This document shows, one piece after another, positions 29,001 to 41,100 of a DNA stretch of 64,000 bases. Under the pieces are notes generated by a model, which was not told the DNA's origin, ran no database searches, and saw only the letters and a list, made by a program, of their open reading frames with translations. The stretch comes from Owenia fusiformis (Eukaryota > Annelida > Polychaeta > Sabellida > Oweniidae), in the NCBI GenBank assembly GCA_903813345.2, contig CAIIXF020000002.1, positions 10,352,650-10,416,649 on the forward strand, read 5' to 3'. Each line of letters opens with the position of its first letter. The first letter of the stretch is position 1. Both the position numbers and the translations under genes were made by a program.

Positions 29001-32000
29001 GAAGGGGATCTTCTGGGCTTCGTTTTTTTTGTTAATGTTGTACACCCCCAATCCGCACTCTGAAATCACGGTACCATGTGGTACCGTATACGGTACTGTA
29101 CCGTACTGTTTGCACGGTACCGTACGGTACATTAAGAGTATGGTACCATACGGTACCGTAGGAGTACGGTACCGTACGGTACCATATACACGGTACGGTA
29201 CGGCACTGTGTTCACGGTACCGTACGGTACTGTTTGAGCTTACGGTACCGTACGGTACCATATTTCACGGTACCGTATGGTACCGTAGCCAAAATGGTAC
29301 CGTACAGTACCGTTGGAGATTGGCTGTGTAAATGACAAGAACAAATCCAAAAATTGGCCCTACGTCTATCATGAAGTCTGAATCAACTAATAACATAATT
29401 TCCTTTCAATCAAACATCTGAAGATGGCTCCCATAGATACTATTACATGCTCCTCATATTTCAAATACAGAATTTGAGAATATATGAGTTAATGTGTAAA
29501 GGCTGTAGAAAACAGGGATGTAACCAAAACTAACTTGTACAGCTGTACAGAAATAATACTTCATATTTATCTTAAAAGGGAAATAGAATAGAATAGAACA
29601 TAATAAGATAGACATTTGAAGATTAGCAATGCAATTCAACAGACATCACTAATTGATTATATGTAATTGAAGGCTAATGGCCAGTAAGATGCAATTACTT
29701 CATGTAACATCATCCATATCTACATTTGAATAGTCTATAGTGTTTCAATTCAAAGAAATCTACTCTCAGTGTAAGAGCCTAGTATATTACAACATTGGAA
29801 AGGATAAAGGAAAGCCAATGATGGCTAAAAATGTAATCTTTAATGTTCTGGTACACTAGTATCTTTTAAACCGTTGATTATGAATAAAAAACAGTTGGAA
29901 TTCCTAGATGTCACATTGTATATTCCCTTTGACTCCTACAATTTACATTTTGTTTATAAAACAGTTGGAGAACCCCTGTCTAGTGACTTCATAATGAGAC
30001 ACAGATTGTATTATGTTTTTATATTCTCCTGTTCTGTTCTCAAAGAAGAGGCAGGAAATGTCAAGAGTTCTACAGAGAGAGAGAGTAGAAGACATGGAGG
30101 GTGGGGGGGGGGGTAGTGGGGGTGGAAGTAGGGGAAGGGGTACGAAAATGTGGGCATGAACTTGGTGTAAGACCACACGAAATTTAGTGTATTATATGTA
30201 TAATATAATATAAAAGTATATATATTATATATAGTTATAATATTATTAAATGGCGTATTATATATATAATATAATATAATATAAAAGTATGTGTTATATA
30301 TAGTTATGATATTCTTGTAAATGTGTATATGCATGTGTTTATTTATATATTTGTCTCCTCTGGTCCCCAGTCCCCAGTAGTTATATATATATATTTATAT
30401 CGGTCTCCAGTCCCTCCTTTATATATGTTTGTGTATATGCATATACATGTACTTATTTAAATATCTGTCTCCTCTGGTCCCCAGTCCCCAGTAGCTATAT
30501 ATATATTTATATCGGTCTCCAATCCCTCCTTTATATATGTTTGTGTATATGCATATACATGCATCTATTTATATATTAGTCTCCTCTGGTCCCCAGTCCC
30601 CAGTCCCCAGTTACTATATATATATAGGAGAGGTTTTTTGAAAAACAATTTTGACTTTAAAGCCCCCTATGATTACCAAATTTTCTCAATTTTTTTCCTC
30701 AATTACAATAAGTCGAAAATCGATGATAAATTTGATGAATTTTTTAAAATCGACATTCCCATGTTAACCAATGGGAAATTAAATGTAGGTTTGCCGCAAG
30801 TCATATGACAGAATATCCATCCATCTGAGTCCTTGCAAAAATACTAGTTAGGCAGGAAATTGAATTTGATAACTTTATTTAACAAAAATTGATATGTTTC
30901 TAAAAGTTTAACAAAGTTATAAGTCTTTAAAGTCAAAATTGTTTTTCAAAAAAAACTCTCCTATATATATAGTAACTGGGGACTGGGGACCAGAGGAGAC
31001 TAATATATAAATAGATGCATGTATATGCATATACACAAACATATATAAAGGAGGGACTGGAGACCGATATAAATGTATATATAGCTACTGGGGACTGGGG
31101 ACCAGAGGAGACAGATATTAAATAAGTACATGTATATGCATATACACAAACATATATAAAGGAGGGACTGGAGACCGATATAAATATATATAGCTACTGG
31201 GGACTGGGGACTGGGGACCAGAGGAGACAAATATATAAATAAATACATGTAAATGCATATGCACAAACATATATAAAGGAGGGACTGGAGACCGATATAA
31301 ATATATATAGCTACTGGGGACTGGGGACCAGAGGAGACAGATATATAAATAAGTACATGTAAATGCATATACACAAACATATATAAAGGAGGGACTGGAG
31401 ACCGATATAAATATATATAGCTACTGGGGACTGGGGACTGGGGACCAGAGGAGACAAATATATAAATAAATACATGTAAATGCATATACACAAACATATA
31501 TAAAGGAGGGACTGGAGACCGATATAAATATATATAGCTACTGGGGACTGGGGACTGGGGACCAGAGGAGACAAATATATAAATAAATACATGTAAATGC
31601 ATATGCACAAACATATATAAAGGAGGGACTGGAGACCGATATAAATATATATATATATAACTACTGGGGACTGGGGACTGGGGACCAGAGGAGACAAATA
31701 TATAAATAAACACATGCATATACACATCATCCTCCGATCACAGGGCTTCAAAATCCAGAATATCTTCTTTCTTTTTACCCCCTGCTATAACCAAGTTGGA
31801 CGCGCCCGATTAAACTAAATCACGTGATCTTATTATGCGCCGATGACGTATACATGATTTCTGTCGCAGTGTTGCGACAGCCAATCAAATTGCGAGTTCT
31901 TAATCGGGAAAATGCTAACTGCTTATAGCAGGGGGAAGAAGGAGGTACGGATTCTGGACACCTGCTTAGGAGGATGATACACATTTACAAGAATATAATA

Positions 32001-35000
32001 CATAACTATATATAACACATACTTTTATATTATATTATATTATATATATAATACGCCATTTAATAATATTATAACTATATATAATATATATACTTTTATA
32101 TTATATTATACATATAATACACTAAATTTCGTGTGGTCTTACACCAAGTTCATGCCAAAAGACTTGACTAGATGGGGCAAGGATACAGAAGTGACTGGCG
32201 GAATTAGCACCTTACTGAAATACCAAATCAAACTAAACTGAATAAGTTCCAAAAGTTGCCCTTTTCAATATTTCCATTTTGCTTCTTGAAAAGGGACCTC
32301 ATGTACTAGTCTCTGGCACATCTTCGTTCACTCAGCTTCTGTCCCACTCGAATACAGAATGTGTAAAGGTGGACTTGAAACTCAAGGTACCAAAAAGTTG
32401 TTCCCATATCTGGAATCTTTTGTTATTGAAATATATCAGGATATAAATTGATTAGTATGCCTCATTTCCATTGTAAAACAGCAGAAAACACCTCTGTGCA
32501 AAGGTTCATTAGGGACATATCCTTGAATTAACAAAAGTTTAAGCAATTAAATGCAAAGAATGACTTCAAGGTAATATGAGAAGAATTTGGTTTGTAGCAT
32601 ACATATTCAAGTTATGCTAAATGTGGTGGGAACCAATATGATTATGAATTATCAGGAGTCTAATTTTGCAATTTGGTAGAGGCATTTAGAAGAGGGAGGG
32701 GGAGGGGGCAGAGGCAAGAAGGTGACAATTAGTGAAATCACAATATCACAAGGCCATTTATGGAAAATATCATAGATTTTAATTTAGAATTTTTTTTATT
32801 CAATAGTCTAACAAGCATTAGATAAAGTGGGACTCTCAATCAGAAAGCATTATTGTCATAGATTTTAATTTAGGATATTCTTCTTTTCGACACCTATAGA
32901 AAATACACTAGAATCAGATGTTATCTTTATCAAACTTATACTGTGATATCACACAAGCCTATAGAGAAAATATCATAGTAGGAAATTGTAAAATGTTTAA
33001 AATATGGCTGAAACGAGTAAATCAGCCAAAATATATATAGCATGATAAGAACATTCCAATTTTCTGGGTTTTACATAAAAATGGAAGAAAATGAAACGAT
33101 TCAAATTAGAGATATACTTGTAGAATAATCATGGGTAACGACATTTGAAGAAAGGGTATTGGTGATAAATATAGGGACATATGCTATTATGTTGCTAATT
33201 AAGATTAAATTGTACCCTCAATTAATCTTTGAGACATGTAAGCAGTTCTTGGTTTATTTACATTGGCTATTTATGAGATTAGAAAGTGTGGTGATATGGT
33301 CACTATTGCATGGGTGCTAGAAACAGGGGCCTTCTCAGATTTCATCAACTAAACCATATGGTACATGAAAATGCATCAAATTATCAAAAACCATAATCAC
33401 AGAAAAAAGTTTAAAAAATCCAAAAGATACTCAAATCTTGATTCCAAAACAAAGACAAATGTATGTTTCAAAGTGAGAACTATTTTGTCTGATACAGTGA
33501 TTGTTATCGAAAATACAGAAACGTAAATGATGATGTTCCTTGATATTGTATTATATCTGCAGTATAACATATTCAAGACATCCTTCAAGATCAGACGTTG
33601 CTTCTATTGCAGCTATAAAAGAATTGGAATACCCTAGGACCAAGGCTGCATTTGATTTGCAAATTTTGTAATTAAAGGTTACATCCATTATGAGCCTTTC
33701 TCTTTAATGAAAGCGATGCAGCTTTAGAGCCTAAAACTAAATGCCATGTCCAGGTCAGGCCAACATAATAGAGAGACCACTTTTCATAAAAGAGTATATT
33801 TGCAAATTATTAGGTAAACAAACTTTCTAAAAGCATATTATTAGGGTGGCATTTTAACTATAGAAATGTCAGTTTCACCATAATAGAATGAGAATATAAT
33901 TATATAGCAGTGAAGTATGTTTCCACATTCAAACTATGATTGCCATTCACTTGTTTTGTATACTCACACACGTGCACTTATGGAATCAATGGATTAATCG
34001 CAACATGAAAAGTGTGCTAGATTTCTTTAATATTCTTAAATACTTGGTTTCATCAGAGCTTGGCATATGATGTTTTTAACAAGGGACCACAAAATATTGA
34101 ATACAACAAAAATGTATGGACCAGATGATCCTGGTCAATATCATATTTGAAAGCCAATGCTTGGATTTTCTTCAAAATTTTACTTACTAAGTTGAAGCAT
34201 TGTCAGAGACAATGTTTGGATATCAAAAAGTATAGTCATAAAGCCGTGAATTATAGTATTATATTACTTCAAGCAATAAAGCAGAATTTGTTTAAGTATT
34301 TAAAAAGAATTAAGTAATTTGTACCAATGATAAGCAACCCATGAGAATTCTCAGTCCAATAATTCATCAACTAATTAAGTTATCCAAATTGCAGCTATAA
34401 TATTACATAAGATTGCATGTGTAATATTTATATCACTCAGGTTTGTTTCCAATCAGAAGTAAGAAATCAAGCAAATTGATCAGACCAGAAATAGAACTCC
34501 TAACACTGTAAAGTGGTGACACCTATATTTCCAAAATCTTACCAAGCTTATGAATGAGTGTTATATGACAAAAAAGATTTATATCATTACTGATATCACA
34601 TATGATTTCATTTTAAAATGAGGCTTGACGATAAACAAATATTGAACAAGTATATACATACTTGGCAATACCTGTTCGTAGAGGGGGTATATAAGTAAAC
34701 TGTACATTCGAGATAAGAATGCCTAAGCATGAAAATATACCTCTAGAAAATCCTGGATGAGATAACTTTAGATTTGTGACATTTTCCATTCACAGATTGT
34801 TGCACTTGAAAGAGGGGAATATGATCTAGTTATTATCAGAACACTTATAATTAATCCAATTAACAGATCTATGAAGTCACACTACATGCTGTGGGCTATG
34901 AGGCTATCTTTATAGCCGTGTATTTGTGTAAGCTGAGACATCCTCTTCTACACTGAACCTTATATATTATCAACCCATATTTCATAGACTGACCCATCTC

Positions 35001-38000
35001 TTTTAAAGTTATATTTTATTTCCAAGGTTTTGAGATATTGTTATGGTCCATCTGGTTAAACAGTATGGATGCAATATAAAAGAGGGGGGGGGGGGGGGGG
35101 AGAATGTTATTTGTGGACAAGTAGTCACTCTAGTCAAAAACAGGCAGAGTAAAGGATGGCACATGTGGTTTAGAACTGTAGAGATATCTTTAAAGATGGA
35201 TTTATAGATGGACTCCTTTTTCAAGTCATAGAAGCAAGTGAAAAAACACTGGCCAACTCTAGGTCCACAAGGACATTACAAGGAACTTTGTTTGAAATGT
35301 TTTGACAGAATGACAGGTCTAACACTGTTTCTAAAGAAAACTTCTGGTCTCCAGAATAAAAGTGTGTGGACTGGTGAAACTGAATGTCTGGTTGTGGAAG
35401 TGAATATATTGCTAAGAAGGCAGAAATTCAGATCAAAATCTGTAATTATTCTTAAATAAAAAAGATATTCGAGTTTATATAATCAAGGAGATATCAATGT
35501 GCAGTGAAATGAAATAAGCTATTCTGAAACATTGCACCTCTTTTCTAACAAAAACATATCCCTCCTAACAGAGATATTGATGAGAAGCAGACTGCAAATA
35601 GACAAGAAATGAAGGCTTGTAGATTTTCAGATTTATACAGGTGGTCACCACAGTAGGGGGAGATAGACACCCCATTTCAGAGATACACTTGTAACATTAC
35701 CCCCAACCAAATGGAGATTCTATAAAATCTTAGATGTTGGGCAAACATTTCTATCATCACTACCTCACTATTAGCACTCTGTGTATATCATAGAAACCAT
35801 CAAAGATATTCCACCCTTCCATGAAATATGCAACATATTCCCCTCCTATCACCATAAAGATACAGACCCATGAACCTACAAACAATTATAATTAGGTCCC
35901 AAAACTGTCCATTCAGATTTTTACAATTTTTTACGAAATCTGAGCATTTGATAAAAAACACATTCTAATGGGGCAGCCATGGATCTCCTAAAAGGAGAGA
36001 CATTTAGTTCAGCAAGTCTGGTAGAAGGTTTAGTAAAGAAATATTCACCTTAGATATTTACACTTAAATCTAATATGTAATAGTCTCTCTATGAACAACA
36101 TAAAGCAATCCAGGGAGACAGTTATATCACTTAGCTGCTACATTATTTGCCATTTTCCCCAGTGTTTATTCCCACTAATAGCATTTTTATTTTCTTTGGC
36201 AGGCTCACCCACCATGCCAAAAACTTTTATGAAACAAGTATCAATTTGATTTTCTTGTATTTGTACAAAATTATATGTCTAGCTATACTAGCTTTATTCC
36301 TTGGTATTTCTGCATTTGCAATAGATCTTCTATTTCTCAACAAAGGCCATTATGATACTGGCCCTGGTTGACCAAAGCAGACTCACTCATGCATATCATA
36401 GGTCATGTTTTCTTTTGTAAAATAGAGTGGAGCTGAAAGGAGATATGAAGTCGCACATTCAATTCTACAGAATATCATGAAATTGTATAGACTTTATTCA
36501 TTGATTGGGAAAAGTTATGCTAAACATAATCTTAAGAAGCTCAAATAAGGCTTCACAAACTCATGAAATATTGAATTCTACAGATTGAGTTCTACCTCAT
36601 TGAATCAGGTTACACCTCATCACATGGGGTTTGACCTCATTGATTAAATTCCACATCATTGGAACTAGTTCCACCTCATTGGATCAAGTTCCACATCATT
36701 AGCTTGAGTTTGACCTTTAATTGATCAAGTTCCATCACATTGGATCTTATTTTCATGCTTAACACATCACTTCAGCTAATTTTTTGCATCTAAGAGTCTT
36801 TCAAGGTTTCTTGTGAAACCCTGGTAACCACACTTGCTACCATGGTAACCACACGCACCGAGTTTCTGGCATTTTTATACAAAACAATTTTTGTTGATTA
36901 GAAGTATTTTTTATGCGTAATTAACATCAACCAAGAAGGTGGCTCCTGGATAGATTAAAACTTTTTTTGTAAATTTAGTAAAAGCTATACCAAGAGCTCA
37001 GCATTTTGTAACAAGGTATAAACATACAAATACGTCACCACCTGCCATTTTTTACAGGCACTGACCACCAATTGCCAACTGCCGTATACCAACTGTAAAA
37101 CATGATCCATAAAAAGTTGGTGGTGACATAAAATTATATATTTATAAACTATATATTTTATAAACAAACAAGTTCAGTATGACAGTATAAAAGTAAACCT
37201 TACATCTGTTGGACAACAATTTTAATTAGGTTCCCTTGACAACGCTCAACATCTGAGGAAAACCACATGAAGCAGAGTTTGGCATGCAAGATTTTTTAGA
37301 TATAGTTTTAATCTGGTGCTGTCAGTCAAATGTGTATATGAAAATTGATCTTTGTGGTTTTATAATATTGAGGTCAGTATGCAGCAGAGCCACAAAAATA
37401 AGGCAATCTTCCTTGCATTTATTTACATGGTAAAATTGTATATAGAGGATGTTGGATGAGTTTGGGGAACAGGTAATAGAAAGATTTCTAGAAAACGAGC
37501 CTGAGAAGACATAGCTATTTAGGGAATTGATCCCCTTATAATACACAAAATATATTTTTACATGGTTTCCAGCAAGATTTTCAAGAAAGCCACAAGACTC
37601 TTAGGGAAATGGGAAATAGCTGTTTTCTCAAAGGATTATCCTAATATGATGGATTATTAGATGCCTTGCCCCTCAAGTGAATTACTGCTCAATACAGCCA
37701 TGAATCAATGCGATTGAACTATCACAACAAAGCTGAAACAAAATGTGTCAATTTATTAGAGCCCTGTTATGACTTAGAGTCACTGATGTGAAAGAGCACT
37801 GCATGCGCCAGTGTAATATACCCTGACTTTTCGGATGCTCAACCATATTCATGACACACATCAAATTAACTAATGTTTTCATGACAGACTGAATAAAGAC
37901 AACTGGGGATTTCTTTGTTGTTGGTCACTGTGTGGACGGCTGTAATTAATTACTATACAGTTGCCAATGATCCCAGTGACCTTTCTAACCAGTCTCAAAT

Positions 38001-38137
38001 TTCTCTCTTTTAAAATCAATCATAGTTTTACTCACAAACTCAAGGGGGGGGGGGGTGCATGAGGTAAATCCTTATTCCTCCACATCTTAGATTACCAAGG
38101 TATGAAGTTTGAAAATCAAACTAATATGGGAGTATGA

Positions 38138-38173
<36 letters not shown>

Positions 38174-41100
38174 TAGAAAAAGCATTTAGAGAGAATTTTG
38201 TACATCTGAAAAATATTTGATGCAGCAGTGAGAGATGATATTTGCAGCTGAAAGAATATTATCTTGAAGAAATCTCAAAGTTGCTATCATCTTTCCCAGA
38301 TTCCCTGCATCACAGAGACATGGAGATAATCTGGGCCAAACACCACCTGTTCAAACTTAACTGCAAATGAATTCTGTCCCAACTAAATTATATTACATTT
38401 TATGTATTATCATCCCATATGACATTCATCACTCAGATTTATGATGTTTGGATTTATTTGAGTTGATATGGTTTATTGGGGTCAGCTAATGTTAATAAAC
38501 TGAATTTTGGCAACAACCAAATTGGGATCTAAATGTTGTCTTATTGGTTGGAATCATCCAGGGAGGACCACCTTTGACATGCATATTTCACACAATTTCT
38601 ATCTAAATTCTCAGTGAACAGTCACAATTTCTTACATATTTGTACAATTTAGAATATTGTCTTCATGATCAGCCACTTTATTTCTCATTAATTCCATCCT
38701 TTTCCACTATATTTCATATTTCAAAACATGACCCTTCATGACATTTTATACCCAGGATTTGTGGTCAAACATATGGTCAAGGTATGCTAAATAATTGCAC
38801 CAATGGCAACTGTCAAGTGTCGGCTTACATTAATCTTTCTAATGGAAATAGTTCCAATGTCTCTGGGTTATTATTTCTCAATACAATATCAAAGAGATGT
38901 AACAGTACAGAAACCAAGTTGCCATATTTGAAGGATAAGTTCCCATCGCTCCACAAATAATGTTTTGGAAGGGATAACATGTCCAACACAGATGTCAATG
39001 GCAAATCTAGGGTATTGATTTCAGACAGAAATCATGTTGCATTTTAATTCACTATTTAGAATTTTTAGATAAATTTCAGTTTTACACTTCTTTGATAAAT
39101 AATAATTAGGGTTGGTCAGTTGTGAAGTTCAACTTCAGTGAAATATTTTTTAACAGTGCAGTGTGATATGGTAGATTTGTTATCTGTATGGTTGCTTGGA
39201 TAAGGCAGCCTCCCTTTATCAGATTGCTGACCTCAAACTCTCAATTTGCACACTACTACATTGAGCTCCTATCAGTTATTGTAGGCCTATCTGGTGGATA
39301 TATCTTGATGGGGTGGTTTGGAATGCTTTGGAGTTGTTTTAGGAGAAACTGAGATAACACCTTTGTTGTTTACCATTGAACTATTCTGTAGAAGTTGAGA
39401 AAACATGGGCAGAAATCTCACAAGAACATGTAGGAATGTAATGAATCTTGGAAAGGGACACCATGTTGGGGTAAAAGATTCTACCAGGAAGACTAGATGC
39501 ATGAGGACAGGCTGGGTACCATACCAAGGAATTTGACCCCAAGGTTTTTTCTTCTACTCTTATTCACATTGTGGTTGATCAGACTGGCCTTCTTTATATA
39601 AAGCTTAAAAGAGTTAGTTCTTTTCCATGGTCACGAGAGGCTTTTGAACTAATTAAGCTCTTTCTACATTATTTTACTTTTTTAGAACATAATCGCTAAG
39701 TAAAATAGTAAATGCGCTCATGCTAAAGGAATATCCAAACATCATTTTGAAACTCTAAACAAAAGACAGGACAATGAAAAATTGCCATTATTACACCACC
39801 CGTCCCCTCATGGCGAATCATCAGTGACAGTTATCATATGACTTTAAATGGACCAACATTCTCAATAGTTGCATTAACTTTACTTTAAAAGACACCTTCA
39901 TCTGTAGTATTTACTGCTAACCCGAGGATAGACAAACACAACAACTCTAACAGGATATCTGGCATGCCCGGAGGATGTTCTTTACTATAGAACCCTGTAT
40001 TAGAGATATAAGAAGGGATTTCCTCAAGAGATTAGTGTCTTACAGGTGACACTAGAGGAACAATCATAATATGCTATGGATTATTCCTAATCAGGTTCTG
40101 AATAAATAATAACAGAGACACTGGCCAGCATGACTGTTTCATTACATCATGTCCCTATGTAACCCCCCACCCACCCTCTCAATCTCTGAAATGAGTCTAT
40201 GGATCAATAAATGACAGGGAGGGAGTACAAGAACAATGTGCACACTCTCTTTTTTAAAAGCCTAACAGGAGGAAAGGATATGTCATCATGAAAACATACT
40301 CTATTCATTAGAGAGCTGATTAACAGACACTACAAGCTTCTCTCTCTCTCTTTATAGCAGACCTCAGGTCAATTTGTGGTCAGCAATAATGCCTGTGCTA
40401 CCCTGCTTCTACATGATCTACCTATACTTCCCTCTAAATATTACAGACGATTTTGAAGACCGAATGATAACAGCCTGTGCTACCCTATTTCTCCATCTCA
40501 AATTACAGATGATTCAAAAGCCCCGATGACAACAATGATATTGTAACTATGACAACACCAATCCTGTAACTATGAAAACATTGACTCACCTCTAGAATGT
40601 GTTCTTTTTGGTTCTCTCTGTCTAGCTTTCTCTTGGTAGTGGTTATCAAACCTGAAAATACAAAATGGAAAAATTAAAAAACAATCCTCGCTTACAATCA
40701 TCATTTACTATTTACTATTTACAGCATGATACATGGTAGTCACTGAGGATTGGTTCTATTTGATGAGAATTTTTTTTGTTGTTGAATTTTTTTCACATAT
40801 TAAATTGATTCCATGTGAAGTATATATTTAGATAGCTCTTTTTGTTATGTCCAATTGCAGATGTAATGCTTGTTTGTATGTGTTACAAGTAAACATATAT
40901 GTCTGTTTTCTGTTATGGGTATTTATGTCTGTTTCCTGTTATATGTATTGGGGAGGGTGTATGTTCAATGTCAAACGAAGGAAAAAGTCAAAAACCAAAC
41001 AATACCCTGATTTTCATGTTTTCCCTATTTTCTAACTGGTTTAAATGGTATTTCTAGTTGGGTAAAGTTGGTATTTTCTAGTGTGGTAAAGTTGGTATTT

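Larger units (their letters stand above)
30153..32156. repeat. 2.0-kb palindrome with unequal arms
   Basis: The outer arms match as reverse complements: GGCATGAACTTGGTGTAAGA at 30153 faces TCTTACACCAAGTTCATGCC ending at 32156, followed by matching TATAAT-rich sequence. Inside, a repeat of about 114 bp (GTCTCCTCTGGTCCCC...) is present 3 times in the left arm and 7 times, reversed, in the right arm. A 335-bp TIR element forms the centre, and a 249-bp insertion lies in the right arm. Confidence 0.88.
25845..40589. other. Large intron w3/w4 (14.7 kb)
   Basis: No exon is visible. It holds a CCATAGCCAG fragment with a C-run (27145-27200), the GGTACC array (29068-29313), the 2.0-kb palindrome (30153-32156), a G-run near 35083, a 25-bp minisatellite (36584-36752), the C34 tract (38140-38173) and one copy of the dispersed family (38590-38756). 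25866-27140, 32160-35000 and 38760-40580 are AT-rich without recognisable content. Confidence 0.65.

Noticed and set aside
28968-29331. Open frames on both strands rich in VPYGT/TVRYR
   Set aside because: A product of the GGTACC palindromic minisatellite, readable on both strands.
31000-31751. Open frames of 241 and 146 codons on the minus strand
   Set aside because: They translate the tandem unit of about 114 bp in the palindrome arm (SSGPQSPV..., [13 protein letters not shown]), so openness follows from the repeat period. No splice or family evidence.
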